From assembly GCA_947488155.1 (NCBI GenBank), contig CANKYK010000002.1, positions 626,001-690,000 on the forward strand: a stretch of DNA of 64,000 bases, written 5' to 3'. The position numbers and the translations under genes are program-made. This DNA comes from an uncultured Erythrobacter sp. (lineage in GTDB: Bacteria; Pseudomonadota; Alphaproteobacteria; Sphingomonadales; Sphingomonadaceae). Shown in pieces: positions 52,755 through 62,336 of this stretch. Under the pieces are notes generated by a model that was not told where the DNA came from, did no database searches, and saw nothing but the letters and a program-made list of their open reading frames with translations. Each line of letters opens with the position of its first letter. The stretch's first letter is position 1.

Positions 52755-53363
52755 ATGATGACATTGCCCAACATTCTCACTTTGTCGCGGATTCTGGCTC
52801 TGCCTTTGCTCGCGTTCTTTCTGTGGTGGCCGGAATGGCAGTTGGGATATGCAATCGGCTTCGTGCTTTACGGTTTGATTGCGATCACCGATTTCTTCGA
52901 CGGCTATCTGGCCCGGGCGCAAGGGACAGTGTCAAAGCTCGGCATTTTCCTCGATCCCATCGCTGACAAGATCATGGTTGCGACCGTTATTTTGGTGCTG
53001 ACCGCGCAAGGATATTTGCGCGGGCCATATGTGGGCGATTTCCATGTGATCGCTGGATTGATTATTCTGATGCGAGAGATTGCCGTCTCGGGCCTACGTG
53101 AGTTTCTGGGAGGCATTCAGGTGTCGATGCCAGTCAGCAAGCTGGCCAAATGGAAGACTGCGTTTCAACTGATCGCTTTGGCTGCGCTGATTGGCGGCGG
53201 GGCAGTGCACGGCCAGCCTTGCCAAGTGCCCGGCGATGCCTGCGCCTCGGTTGAACAGACCTGGCTGCACTTGATCGGCCTTACAACCTTGTGGGCTGCT
53301 GCGGTGCTAACCTGCATCACCGGCTGGGACTATCTGCGCGTGGGCCTCAAGCATATGGATTGA
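52755..53363 (+). CDS. pgsA: CDP-diacylglycerol-glycerol-3-phosphate 3-phosphatidyltransferase
   Basis: 202-residue membrane enzyme of phosphatidylglycerol synthesis. CDP-OH signature DFFDGYLARAQGTVSKLG...LDPIADK near residues 47-76, starting MTLPNILTLSRILALPL. A strong AAGGAGG Shine-Dalgarno fixes the start at ATG 52755 (52758 is adjacent). Substrate CDP-diacylglycerol comes from CdsA. About four helices; C-terminal extracytoplasmic loop with two cysteines (PCQVPGDAC). Confidence 0.95.
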   Translation: MMTLPNILTLSRILALPLLAFFLWWPEWQLGYAIGFVLYGLIAITDFFDGYLARAQGTVSKLGIFLDPIADKIMVATVILVLTAQGYLRGPYVGDFHVIAGLIILMREIAVSGLREFLGGIQVSMPVSKLAKWKTAFQLIALAALIGGGAVHGQPCQVPGDACASVEQTWLHLIGLTTLWAAAVLTCITGWDYLRVGLKHMD

Positions 53364-53401
53364 TGTGCTTCAGGCACCTCCAATTGAGGCTCAGCCAATG
53401 A

Positions 53402-54298
53402 TTAGCCCGCCCGCAATTCCTCGGCCAGCAGCTTAAAGTCTTCCGCGCGCGGGCTGTTTTTGCGCCAGATCAGAGCGATCTCGCGGCTGGCCTGCGCGGA
53501 CTTAAGCGGGCGCGCGACCACATTGGTGTCGTTCAATATTCCGGCATCCAGCGCCATTTTAGGCAGCATCGTCAGGCCCAAATCATTGTCGACCATCTGA
53601 ACCAGAGTGTGCAGCGAGGTGCCAATAATCGCCGCATTTGCGCGCATCTCCGGGCGCGCGCAGGCCGCCAGCGCATGATCGCGCAGGCAATGCCCATCTT
53701 CGAGCAATAGCAGGCGGCCCTCATCAATCATGCTGGGCGGAATACTGTCTGGCGGATCGCGCGGATCATCCTGGGGGAAAGCGACGAACAGCCTGTCGTC
53801 ACTGATATGCTCCACTTCAACCTCGCCCGTGCCAAAGGGCAGGGCGAGCAGCACGCAATCAACCCGGCCATGTTGCAGCGATTCCACCGCATCCTGGCTG
53901 GTCTCCTCGCGCAGCAGCAGTTTCAGATCAGGCCGCTCGCGTTTTAGTCGTGGCAACAAATGCGGCAGCAGAAACGGCGCGATGGTCGGGATAACGCTCA
54001 TGCGCAGCGTGCCGGACAGTGGCTTTCCGGCGGCTTGGACGAGGTCGGAAAGCTCCTCTGCCTCGCGCAGCAATCGGTGCGCCTTCTCCACCACCTGATC
54101 GCCCAGCGCAGTAAAGCGCACGACGCGGCGGCTGCGCTCGACCAGTGTCACACCCAGCAGCGATTCCAGTTCGCGAATGCCCGCAGACAGTGTCGATTGC
54201 GAGACGTAGCTCGCGTCTGCTGCGCGGCCAAAGTGCTTATGTTCGTGCAAAGACACGAGATATTGCAGCTGTTTGATCGTGGGGAGATAGGTGGACAT
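53402..54298 (-). CDS. oxyR: OxyR-like LysR-family peroxide regulator
   Basis: 298-residue LysR regulator. N-terminal winged helix with LQYLVSLHEHKHFGRAADASYVSQSTLSAGI. In the effector domain the redox segment LEDGHCLRDHALAAC carries Cys204 and Cys213, with the same nine-residue spacing as the reactive Cys199/Cys208 pair of E. coli OxyR. The GHCLRD motif supports OxyR function: peroxide-induced disulfide formation and activation of detoxification genes. No catalase or ahpC gene is adjacent. Lies 9 bases downstream of rnd on the same strand. Confidence 0.88.
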   Translation of the reverse strand: MSTYLPTIKQLQYLVSLHEHKHFGRAADASYVSQSTLSAGIRELESLLGVTLVERSRRVVRFTALGDQVVEKAHRLLREAEELSDLVQAAGKPLSGTLRMSVIPTIAPFLLPHLLPRLKRERPDLKLLLREETSQDAVESLQHGRVDCVLLALPFGTGEVEVEHISDDRLFVAFPQDDPRDPPDSIPPSMIDEGRLLLLEDGHCLRDHALAACARPEMRANAAIIGTSLHTLVQMVDNDLGLTMLPKMALDAGILNDTNVVARPLKSAQASREIALIWRKNSPRAEDFKLLAEELRAG

Positions 54299-54307
54299 GG
54301 CTGAGTT

Positions 54308-55564
54308 TTACTCGGCCGCTGCCGTCTCGGCACCGGCCTCGGCTTCCGCCTCTGCGGCATCATCGCTGGCGGCGGCGGCCTCCTCCATGCTCGCCTGCAT
54401 ATCGTCGATATGGGTCATGGCGAGTTTGCCATTCTTTACTGCAAAGCCGAGCTTGCCTTCGACCAGTTCCAGCGCGTCCTTACCAAATACGTCATAGCGC
54501 CACCCTTGCAGCACTTTGAGGTCGCGGACCCCGGCGGCGAGGGCCTCCATCTCGTCTGCTCTCGTTAGCAGGCGGGCGGCCACATCAATTTCACGCGCGC
54601 GAATTTTGAGCAGCAGTTTTAGAAGGTCAGCGACCAAGGCACCTTCTTTGCCCAGAGGCGCCCCGCGCTTCATCTTTTCTGGCAATTCGCTCTTGGGCAG
54701 CGGCTCTGCCTCTTCAATGACCCGCATCAGGCGCTTTCCAATATCATTGTCGCGCCATGCGGAGGATAGCCCGCGCACTTTCGCCAGATCCGCCTGCTTT
54801 TTCGGCGGATGGCTGGCGATGTCTGCCAAGGTCTCATCGCGCATGATTCGGCCACGCGGGATATTCTTGTGCTGCGCTTCGCCTTCGCGCCATGCGGCGA
54901 GGCCCTTCATCCGTCCCAGCACCGCTGGATTGCGGCCCGGTTGGCGAATGCGGCGCCAGGCATTGTCAGGATTGACGATGTAATTGCTCGCATCGGCGAG
55001 CTTTTCCATTTCCGCATCGAGCCAGCCGCCGCGACCGGTTTTGATCAATTTCTTGAGCATCTTCGGGAAAATCTCGGAAAGATGCGTTACATCGCCGATG
55101 GCGTATTCGATCTGCCTGTCGGTCAGCGGACGGCGGCTCCAATCGGTGAAGCGCGCGCCCTTATCGATTTGCAGGCCCAGCCAGCTGTCGACCAGATTGG
55201 CATAGCCGATCTGTTCTGACTGGCTGATGGCCATCATCGCAATCTGGGTGTCGAAAATGGGGAAGGGGGTCTTGCCGGTGAGATTGACGATAATCTCTAC
55301 ATCTTGCCCGCCCGCGTGGAAGACTTTGAGCACTTCGTCATTTTCACACATCAGATCGAGCAGCGGCTTAAGATCAATTCCATCGGCCAGCGGATCAATC
55401 GCCGCGGCTTCTTCCTCATTGGCGATCTGCACCAGGCACAGTTCCGGCCAATAGGTGTTCTCGCGCATGAACTCGGTGTCGATGGTGACGAATTCGGATT
55501 TCGCCAAACGCTCGCAAAGGTCAGTCAAAGCGTCGGTTGTTGTAATCAGATCATGTATTTTCAT
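54308..55564 (-). CDS. rnd: ribonuclease D
   Basis: 418-residue 3'-5' exoribonuclease for tRNA and stable RNA maturation. DEDD exonuclease motifs: Exo I VTIDTEFMRE (Asp, Glu), Exo II FHAGGQDVEII, Exo III with Tyr and Asp in IEYAIGDVTHL, then HRDC domains (about 205-290) with AAWREGEAQHKNIPRGRIM. A Glu/Ala-rich low-complexity tail ends the protein. Divergent from aspS across a gap containing two small hairpins (AGGCGG-AGTA-CCGCCT and GGGC-GTTA-GCCC). Confidence 0.94.
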   Translation of the reverse strand: MKIHDLITTTDALTDLCERLAKSEFVTIDTEFMRENTYWPELCLVQIANEEEAAAIDPLADGIDLKPLLDLMCENDEVLKVFHAGGQDVEIIVNLTGKTPFPIFDTQIAMMAISQSEQIGYANLVDSWLGLQIDKGARFTDWSRRPLTDRQIEYAIGDVTHLSEIFPKMLKKLIKTGRGGWLDAEMEKLADASNYIVNPDNAWRRIRQPGRNPAVLGRMKGLAAWREGEAQHKNIPRGRIMRDETLADIASHPPKKQADLAKVRGLSSAWRDNDIGKRLMRVIEEAEPLPKSELPEKMKRGAPLGKEGALVADLLKLLLKIRAREIDVAARLLTRADEMEALAAGVRDLKVLQGWRYDVFGKDALELVEGKLGFAVKNGKLAMTHIDDMQASMEEAAAASDDAAEAEAEAGAETAAAE

Positions 55565-55642
55565 ATCTGTCTTTTCAGTGTGTCAGGCGGAGTACCGCCT
55601 CCGGGCGTTAGCCCATTGATGATTGCTTAGCGTGCGTGAAAC

Positions 55643-55671
55643 TTGACAAAGCCCCGCGCTTGCCCTGTTAG
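55643..55671 (+). promoter_or_regulatory. candidate promoter of aspS
   Basis: TTGACA (55643-55648), 17-base spacer, TGTTAG (55666-55671), about 98 bases before the aspS start codon. The -35 is perfect, the -10 is weak. Confidence 0.4.
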
Positions 55672-55769
55672 CGCGCGCATATTGATATGCGCTCTAAACT
55701 AGGCCACGCCATGCAATCATTGCTGGCGCGCCTTTAGCGCCATACTCTCGAACAGGACAAGAGTTTAGC

Positions 55770-57584
55770 ATGCACGCTTATCGTTCCCATACTTGCGCAC
55801 AGTTAAGTGAAGCCAATGTCGGCGAAACCGTTCGCCTTTCTGGCTGGATTCACCGCAAACGTGACCATGGCGGAGTGCTGTTCGTCGATCTGCGCGATCA
55901 TTATGGCATCACGCAAATCGTGGCGGACGAGGATTCTCTCGCCCTGCCAGTTCTCGATTCGCTGCGCGCAGAGAGCGTTGTGACAATTGATGGCGAGGTG
56001 AAGGCGCGTTCAGCCGAGACTGTGAACGGCAGCCTGCCAACCGGAGCGATTGAGGTATTTGCCCGCGCGGTCGAAGTGCAAAGTGCGGCTGAAGAATTGC
56101 CAATGCCGGTCGCTGGCGAGCAGGAATATCCCGAGGATATCCGCCTGAAGTATCGCTTCCTCGATTTGCGGCGTGAAACCATGCACCGCAACATCATCCT
56201 GCGCAGCCAGGTGATCACCTCGATCCGTGGGCGCATGATCGACCAAGGGTTCACGGAGTTTCAGACACCGATCCTGACGGCTTCCTCACCAGAGGGCGCG
56301 CGCGACTTCCTGGTGCCAAGCCGGATGCATCCGGGCAATTTCTATGCCCTGCCGCAGGCCCCGCAGATGTTCAAACAAATGCTGATGGTCAGCGGGTTTG
56401 ATCGCTATTTCCAGATTGCGCCATGTTTCCGCGATGAAGACCTGCGCGCTGATCGCAGCCTGGAGTTCTATCAGCTCGACTTTGAAATGAGCTTTGTGAC
56501 GCAGGAAGATGTGTTCCAAACGCTGGAACCCGTTCTTGCAGGCGTCTTTGCTGAGTTCGCCAATGGCAAAAGCGTGACCGCCTCGGGCGACTTCCCGCGT
56601 ATTCCATACGCTGAGGCGATGCTGAAATATGGCAGCGATAAGCCTGATCTTCGCAACCCGCTGATTATTTCAGATGTTACCAGCCATTTTGAGAAGTCAG
56701 GCTTTGGCCTGTTTGAAAAGATCGTGGGCGGCGGCGGTGTTGTCCGTGTGGTGCCTGCGCCAAACACGAATGAGAAGAGCCGCAAGTTCTTCGACGATAT
56801 GAACAATTGGGCGCGCGGTGAAGGCTTTGCTGGCCTTGGCTATGTCACCCGCAAGGGCGGCGAATTCGGCGGCCCGATTGCCAAGAACCACGGCCCTGAT
56901 CTCATGGCTCAACTTTATGACGAGCTGGGTCTTGGCCCGGATGATGGGCTGTTCTTTGCTGCGGGCAAGGAGAAGGACGCGGCGAAACTGGCAGGGGCCG
57001 CCCGCACTCAGGTGGGCGAACAGCTCGGCCTGATCGAAGAGGGCTGTTTCAAGTTCTGCTGGATCGTCGATTTCCCGATGTTCGAGTATGACGAAGACGC
57101 GAAGAAAGTGGACTTCTCGCACAACCCATTCTCCATGCCGCAAGGTGAGATGGAGGCGCTGGAAAATCAGGATCCGCTCAAGATCAAAGCGTGGCAATAT
57201 GACATTGTTTGCAACGGTTATGAGCTGTCGTCCGGCGCGATCCGGAACCACCGCCCGGACATCATGTACAAGGCGTTTGAGATCGCTGGTTATTCCAAGG
57301 AAGACGTCGACCGCGAATTTGGCGGTATGATTGAGGCATTCAAGCTGGGCGCGCCGCCGCATGGCGGATCTGCACCGGGTATTGACCGGATCGTGATGCT
57401 TCTGGCTGGTGAAGAGGCGATCCGTGAAGTGATTGCATTCCCGATGAACCAGAAGGGCGAAGACCTGATGATGGGTGCGCCAAGTAAGGCCGAACTGCCG
57501 CAATTGCGCGAGCTGTCCTTGCGGGTGATTGAGTCGCCAAAGAAGCAGGGCGATACGGCTAACCCGCAAAAGGCAGCCGAATAG
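55770..57584 (+). CDS. aspS: aspartyl-tRNA synthetase
   Basis: 604-residue class II synthetase. N-terminal OB-fold anticodon-binding domain ([26 protein letters not shown]), motif 1 region [25 protein letters not shown], motif 2 [21 protein letters not shown], a bacterial insertion domain (about 290-420), and motif 3 [13 protein letters not shown]. The length matches the bacterial type. Alphaproteobacterial enzymes of this type are frequently non-discriminating and also charge tRNA-Asn; that cannot be decided here. Confidence 0.97.
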   Translation: MHAYRSHTCAQLSEANVGETVRLSGWIHRKRDHGGVLFVDLRDHYGITQIVADEDSLALPVLDSLRAESVVTIDGEVKARSAETVNGSLPTGAIEVFARAVEVQSAAEELPMPVAGEQEYPEDIRLKYRFLDLRRETMHRNIILRSQVITSIRGRMIDQGFTEFQTPILTASSPEGARDFLVPSRMHPGNFYALPQAPQMFKQMLMVSGFDRYFQIAPCFRDEDLRADRSLEFYQLDFEMSFVTQEDVFQTLEPVLAGVFAEFANGKSVTASGDFPRIPYAEAMLKYGSDKPDLRNPLIISDVTSHFEKSGFGLFEKIVGGGGVVRVVPAPNTNEKSRKFFDDMNNWARGEGFAGLGYVTRKGGEFGGPIAKNHGPDLMAQLYDELGLGPDDGLFFAAGKEKDAAKLAGAARTQVGEQLGLIEEGCFKFCWIVDFPMFEYDEDAKKVDFSHNPFSMPQGEMEALENQDPLKIKAWQYDIVCNGYELSSGAIRNHRPDIMYKAFEIAGYSKEDVDREFGGMIEAFKLGAPPHGGSAPGIDRIVMLLAGEEAIREVIAFPMNQKGEDLMMGAPSKAELPQLRELSLRVIESPKKQGDTANPQKAAE

Positions 57585-57693
57585 GCAAGTCATTGCTTCA
57601 GTGATGGAATTGTAGCTGTAGACAGCAAAACCGGTTCATCTTCCCCTAATCCTTTATGCGCGATACAGTGCCTTCGGGAATGGGGGAATTGGC

Positions 57694-58698
57694 ATGAAGT
57701 TCACAAATGCAACAGGAGCTGGCGCACTGTGCGCTGGGCTCGCATTGGCCGCGACGTCTGTGCACGCTGAGACGCTAACAGTTGGAGCGCACCTGCCAGC
57801 GTCCACGGATGCTGGGCTCGAAATCGAAACGATTTCGGTCGATACGCTGAGCGGTAGCAAGGGTGCACAGCTCGCGTTTGAGCTCAAAGATGCGTTGCAA
57901 AAAGCGCGCGCTCAAAATGAGACCTGGTTTGAAGTGGTCGCGATTGGTGCCACGTCTGTCGATGCCGTCATTCAGGGCAGCGCTGGAATCGAGTCCTCCG
58001 TCATCGAGTTAGAGCCGAAAGGTGAGCGCAAATGCGCTAAAAAGGACGAGGATAAAAAATGCATCCGCTATAAAACGACCTATTACGATTGCAGTCGCAC
58101 GGAAGTGTCGTTCTACCCTGATATTGAGATCATCGGGCGGGATGGCGCGATACTCTATGCTGCTCGTGATGAAATTAGTCGCAGCAAAGAAGTGTGTGCA
58201 GACACGGGTTCGCCTCCGTCAATATCGGAAATGTCGGAATCGCTCGTCTCCGGCTTCGCATGGCGAGTGAGAACGGCTCTTGCGCCGCGCTTTCTTGAGC
58301 GGGAGTACCGAATTCTTGAACGACGCAAAGGCTTGGAAAAGGCGGATCGCAAGGCGTTTAAGCAGGCGGTCAAACTGACAAAAAGTGATCAAGATGCGGC
58401 CTGCGATGCGTTCAAGTCGTTGGAAGCGAGCAATCCACAGCATGTGTCAGTGCTTTTCAACGTTGCAATATGCCACGAGCGCAATGGTGAGTTCGCGTTA
58501 TCGCTTGAGACTTTGCAGCGCGCATTGGCGGTTGAACCGCAAAAACTGATGGCGCTGGAATCTGTAGACCGCGTTGACGGCTGGATGCGCGCAGAGGATC
58601 AGCTCGCGGCGCGTGTCGAAATCCTAAACCGGCGTTATGCCGATGTGGATGGTGCAGGCGAGGTTACCGAAGAGACGGCGCTGGCCGACGGCGGATAG
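57694..58698 (+). CDS. exported protein with C-terminal TPR-like region, function unknown
   Basis: 334-residue protein with a signal peptide (residues 1-25, ending SVHA). The N-terminal mature domain (about 30-190) is unrecognised and contains a Lys/Cys-rich segment (GERKCAKKDEDKKCIRYKTTYYDC) that may hold disulfides. Residues about 245-300 form TPR-like helices (ACDAFKSLEASNPQHVSVLFNVAICHERNGEFALSLETLQRALAVEP with the usual Ala/Gly/Pro spacing). ATG 57694 gives the signal peptide. Stands alone between aspS and a lipoprotein gene. Confidence 0.78.
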   Translation: MKFTNATGAGALCAGLALAATSVHAETLTVGAHLPASTDAGLEIETISVDTLSGSKGAQLAFELKDALQKARAQNETWFEVVAIGATSVDAVIQGSAGIESSVIELEPKGERKCAKKDEDKKCIRYKTTYYDCSRTEVSFYPDIEIIGRDGAILYAARDEISRSKEVCADTGSPPSISEMSESLVSGFAWRVRTALAPRFLEREYRILERRKGLEKADRKAFKQAVKLTKSDQDAACDAFKSLEASNPQHVSVLFNVAICHERNGEFALSLETLQRALAVEPQKLMALESVDRVDGWMRAEDQLAARVEILNRRYADVDGAGEVTEETALADGG

Positions 58699-58775
58699 GG
58701 ATCGCAGGCTGGTTGCTGCCCGTGTCAGCCTTTGCGCGTTGTAACTGCGCCGCAATGAGCTACGAATAGCACGCT

Positions 58776-59561
58776 ATGACATTCACGCGCCGTTCCGCTG
58801 TCTTTGGCTCTCTGGCCGCTGCGATATCGACTTCGCTGCCATTGAGTGCTTGTGCCCCCAATCCAGTCAGACCATCCGGCAAAACGCGCCTGCATGTGTT
58901 GGGTGCGATCCATTCAAGGCACCGCAACAGCACCAAATATTCGCTCGATGTTTTGCGCCAGGCGGTACTCCGGGCAAAACCCGATGTGATTATCACGGAA
59001 ATTCCGCCTGATCGGCTGGAGGCTGCGAAGGCTGGTTTCGCCGAAACAGGCGCAGTGACGGAACCGCGGACCAAAGTTTTCCCTGAATATACCGATGTCG
59101 TCTTTCCGCTGAGCCGGGAGATGAACTTTGACATTCTCGCTGGAGCGGGCTGGACTCAGGAGATCGCCGATAATCGGAGCGCTGCGCTTAGAACAATCGA
59201 AAATGATCCATCGCGAGCTGATCAATGGGCTGAGCATTTGGCCGCTCGCAGGCAGTATTCGGTGGAACTGGCCGGGCACGGCGATGACCCACAATTCATC
59301 CACACGGCGGAATATGATGCCATCGTAGAGCGCGCCCAAACGCCTTATCAGCGTTATTTTGATGCCGATCTGGGGCCGGGCGGTTGGACGCAAATTAACC
59401 GCGCTCACAATGACTTAATCAACTTGGCGCTTGATTCCATCACCGGCAAAGGGTTGCGTGCCCTTGTAACTTTCGGAAGTTGGCACAAATATATGATTGC
59501 GCGGTCTATGGCTGCGCGCCGCGATATTGAATTGCTCGACACCCGGGCGCTGTTCGATTGA
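58776..59561 (+). CDS. predicted lipoprotein, possibly TraB/Tiki-superfamily-like
   Basis: 261-residue protein with a Tat-like RR (residues 5-6) and a lipobox LSAC (Cys26). The mature domain opens RLHVLGAIHSRHRNS and AKPDVIITEIPPDRL and closes with ALVTFGSWHKYMIARS; the spacing of G-x-x-H near the start, a Glu, and a second G-x-x-H near the end recalls the TraB/GumN/Tiki hydrolase superfamily, whose conserved histidines and glutamate bind metal. This is a motif-level resemblance only. Confidence 0.68.
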   Translation: MTFTRRSAVFGSLAAAISTSLPLSACAPNPVRPSGKTRLHVLGAIHSRHRNSTKYSLDVLRQAVLRAKPDVIITEIPPDRLEAAKAGFAETGAVTEPRTKVFPEYTDVVFPLSREMNFDILAGAGWTQEIADNRSAALRTIENDPSRADQWAEHLAARRQYSVELAGHGDDPQFIHTAEYDAIVERAQTPYQRYFDADLGPGGWTQINRAHNDLINLALDSITGKGLRALVTFGSWHKYMIARSMAARRDIELLDTRALFD

Positions 59562-59667
59562 TGCATCCATCACCGCTTGGGACGGGCAATCTTCCCCCCT
59601 TGCACTCATGCGCGCCGTTCATTAGGGCGAATGCGAGTTTTACACCCCAAAATTAAGAGGGAACATT

Positions 59668-59904
59668 ATGAGCGATACTGCCGACCGCGTGCAGAAAATT
59701 GTTGTCGAACACCTCGGCGTAGAAGCCGACAAGGTTTCGCAAGATGCGAGCTTTATCGACGATCTGGGCGCAGACAGCCTCGACATTGTTGAATTGGTAA
59801 TGGCTTTCGAAGAAGAATTCGGCGTCGAAATCCCTGACGATGCGGCCGAAAAGATCACCACCGTTGGTGATGCGACCAAATATATCGAAGGCAATAAGGG
59901 CTAA
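59668..59904 (+). CDS. acpP: acyl carrier protein
   Basis: 78-residue ACP, the carrier of growing acyl chains. The phosphopantetheine attachment Ser37 lies in the invariant [18 protein letters not shown]; the protein is acidic and four-helical. GAGGGAA Shine-Dalgarno precedes ATG 59668. It is followed by a strong hairpin and fabF, the standard acpP-fabF order, with mltG next. Confidence 0.98.
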   Translation: MSDTADRVQKIVVEHLGVEADKVSQDASFIDDLGADSLDIVELVMAFEEEFGVEIPDDAAEKITTVGDATKYIEGNKG

Positions 59905-59963
59905 TCAGCTGAGGCTGACGGTTCGCATTCGCGCGCCGATCATTCCATAGCTTTGCCAAAATC

Positions 59964-59997
59964 ACAGGCCCGCGCCCCGAAGTGGGCGTGGGCCTGT
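59964..59997 (+). terminator. 14-base-pair hairpin between acpP and fabF
   Basis: ACAGGCCC (59964-59971) pairs with GGGCCTGT (59990-59997), continuing through one G-T pair to CGCCC/GGGCG with a six-base loop. It lacks a T run, so it is more likely an attenuator or RNA-processing/stability element reducing fabF relative to acpP than a full terminator. Confidence 0.6.
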
Positions 59998-60035
59998 AGC
60001 GTATTTGAAAGGCCAAGAGCCTCGAAAGGACTGCA

Positions 60036-61295
60036 ATGCGCCGTGTTGTCGTTACCGGTTTGGGCCTCGTCACGCCTCTGGGGGCAGATGTCGAGACCGT
60101 TTGGGCGAATTTGATTGCTGGGAAGAGCGGCGCCGGGCCTATCACCCGCTTTGATGCTTCTGACCAGAAATGTCAGATCGCCTGCGAGGTCAAAGGCAAG
60201 GATCACGAATACGGGTTCGATCCTGACGAACGCGTTGATGGCAAAATTCAGCGTCAGGTTGATCCGTTCATCGTCTACGGCATTGATGCCGCCGGTCAGG
60301 CGCTAGAAGACGCTGGTCTGGAAGACATGGACGATGCGCTGAAATTGCGCACAGGTTGCTCGATAGGCGCCGGGATCGGCGGCCTTCCGGGCATCGAAAA
60401 AGAGAGCGTTAACCTGCACGAGCGCGGCCCAGGCCGGGTCAGCCCGCACTTTGTTCATGGCCGCTTGATCAATCTGGTTACCGGTCAGGTTCAGATCAAA
60501 TACGGCTTTATGGGCCCCAACCACGCCGTTGTGACGGCCTGCTCCACTGGCGCGCACTCAATTGGCGATGCCGCCCGCATGATCATGCTCGATGATGCGG
60601 ATGTTATGCTTGCAGGCGGCGCGGAAAGCACTGTGAACCCGCTGGGCATTGCAGGCTTTGCTCAGGCGCGCGCACTAAACACCAGCTATAATGATCGCCC
60701 GACCGAGGCGAGCCGTCCTTACGATAAAGATCGCGAGGGCTTTGTGATGGGTGAGGGTGCCGGCGTTGTTGTTCTCGAAGAATACGAACACGCCAAGGCA
60801 CGCGGCGCAAAGATCTATGCTGAGGTGACCGGCTATGGTCTCTCTGGCGACGCCTATCACGTCACGGCGCCTCACCCAGAAGGTAAGGGCGCAGAGCTGG
60901 CGATGCGCATGGCGTTGAAGAAGGCTGGACTTTCTGCTGGCGACATCGACTATGTCAACGCGCACGGCACATCGACCATGGCGGACACGATTGAGCTTGC
61001 TGCGGTGAAACGCGTGCTCGGCGATGATCTGGGCGGGGCTTCGATGAGCTCTACCAAGTCGGCGATTGGACACTTGCTGGGCGGTGCAGGCGCGGTTGAG
61101 GCTGTCTTCTGCGTTCTCGCAATGCGCGACGGCATCGTCCCACCAACGCTCAACCTTCAGAATCCGGATGATGGCACAGAGGGGATCGATCTGGTCCCAC
61201 TCACCGCGCGTAAGCGCGAAGTCCGCGCTGTGCTCAACAACAGCTTCGGCTTTGGCGGCACCAATGCCTCGCTCGTCATGCAGAAGGTCGACTGA
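60036..61295 (+). CDS. fabF: 3-oxoacyl-ACP synthase II (KAS II)
   Basis: 419-residue elongating condensing enzyme. Catalytic Cys169 in VVTACSTGAHSIGDA, the two histidines in VNAHGTSTMADT and KSAIGHLLGGAGAVEA, and the glycine-rich FGFGGTNASLV at the end. Starts MRRVVVTGLGLVTPLG at ATG 60036. Normal length. Directly followed (5 bases) by mltG, a common alphaproteobacterial operon acpP-fabF-mltG. Confidence 0.97.
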   Translation: MRRVVVTGLGLVTPLGADVETVWANLIAGKSGAGPITRFDASDQKCQIACEVKGKDHEYGFDPDERVDGKIQRQVDPFIVYGIDAAGQALEDAGLEDMDDALKLRTGCSIGAGIGGLPGIEKESVNLHERGPGRVSPHFVHGRLINLVTGQVQIKYGFMGPNHAVVTACSTGAHSIGDAARMIMLDDADVMLAGGAESTVNPLGIAGFAQARALNTSYNDRPTEASRPYDKDREGFVMGEGAGVVVLEEYEHAKARGAKIYAEVTGYGLSGDAYHVTAPHPEGKGAELAMRMALKKAGLSAGDIDYVNAHGTSTMADTIELAAVKRVLGDDLGGASMSSTKSAIGHLLGGAGAVEAVFCVLAMRDGIVPPTLNLQNPDDGTEGIDLVPLTARKREVRAVLNNSFGFGGTNASLVMQKVD

Positions 61296-61300
61296 GGCAG

Positions 61301-62269
61301 ATGAAGCGGCTCGGCCTGATCGCTGGCCTCATTTGCGCGCTATTGCTGGCGGCCGGCGCTTATGCGGGCAGCCTTTATCTTGGCTCGGCCACGGTAAAGG
61401 TCGACAGCAGCTTCATCATTCCGCCCGGCGCTTCGCTCAGCTCGGTTGCGCGAAAGCTTGAGGACGAAGGGCACATTACGTCTTCTGATGGTTTTGTGAT
61501 GCGCGCACGGTTGTTTGGCTCCAGCGATCCAATCCAGGCGGGTGAGTTTATGTTCAACCCCGGCATGACGCAGGGCCAGATCCTTTCCGCCTTTCAAAGC
61601 GGAGATGTGATCCGGCGCTTCGTCACTATTCCAGAAGGGATGCCCTCGATCCTCGTTCACGAGCGTCTGATGGCTGAAGAGCTGCTCACCGGTGAGATTG
61701 AAGTTCCGGTAGAGGGTTCGATCTTGCCGGACACTTATGATTTTGAGCGTGGGGAAAGCCGCCAAAAAGTTGTCGAGCGGATGCAAGCGGCGATGGATCT
61801 TTACCTGGCGGAAGCCTGGGCGGAGCGCGGCCCCAATATTGCGGTTGAGACTATGCGAGAAGCGCTGATCCTTGCCGCCATCGTTGAGAAAGAAACCGGT
61901 AAAGCGTCCGAACGCCGCAAGATCGCTGGCCTCTATTCCAACAGGGTCGAGACGGGGATGTTGCTGCAAGCAGATCCAACGATCATCTATCCGATCACCA
62001 AAGGCAAACCACTGGGCAGGCGCATTCGGCAGTCTGAGATTGCGGCGGTTAATGGCTACAACACTTACACGCGCGTCGGATTGCCGGTTGGGCCGATCAC
62101 CAATCCGGGCCGGGAAAGCATCGCTGCCGTGCTCAACCCGGATCAGACGAGCGCGCTATTCATGGTGGCGGACGGAACCGGCGGCCATTGGTTTGCCGAG
62201 ACCCTGGCCGAGCACAACGCCAATGTTGAGAAATGGTATGCGATCCGCCGTGAACGCGGTGAGATGTAG
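61301..62269 (+). CDS. mltG: endolytic murein transglycosylase MltG
   Basis: 322-residue bitopic enzyme that cleaves nascent glycan strands. N-terminal transmembrane helix (residues 5-25), LysM-like segment (GASLSSVARKLEDEGHI), and YceG domain with catalytic Glu196 in LAAIVEKETG, EGSILPDTYDF, SNRVETGMLLQADPTIIY and YNTYTRVGLPVGPITNPG. Five bases after fabF, so co-expressed. Confidence 0.95.
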   Translation: MKRLGLIAGLICALLLAAGAYAGSLYLGSATVKVDSSFIIPPGASLSSVARKLEDEGHITSSDGFVMRARLFGSSDPIQAGEFMFNPGMTQGQILSAFQSGDVIRRFVTIPEGMPSILVHERLMAEELLTGEIEVPVEGSILPDTYDFERGESRQKVVERMQAAMDLYLAEAWAERGPNIAVETMREALILAAIVEKETGKASERRKIAGLYSNRVETGMLLQADPTIIYPITKGKPLGRRIRQSEIAAVNGYNTYTRVGLPVGPITNPGRESIAAVLNPDQTSALFMVADGTGGHWFAETLAEHNANVEKWYAIRRERGEM

Positions 62270-62336
62270 CATCAAGGCGTTGGGGCATGAGACGGCTGTC
62301 GGGCTCAGCCACGCGGCTCAGAAGGCGATTTAGGCT

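Noticed and set aside
56697..57593. 298-codon open frame antisense to aspS
   Set aside because: Shadow of aspS codon bias; the plus strand carries all synthetase motifs.
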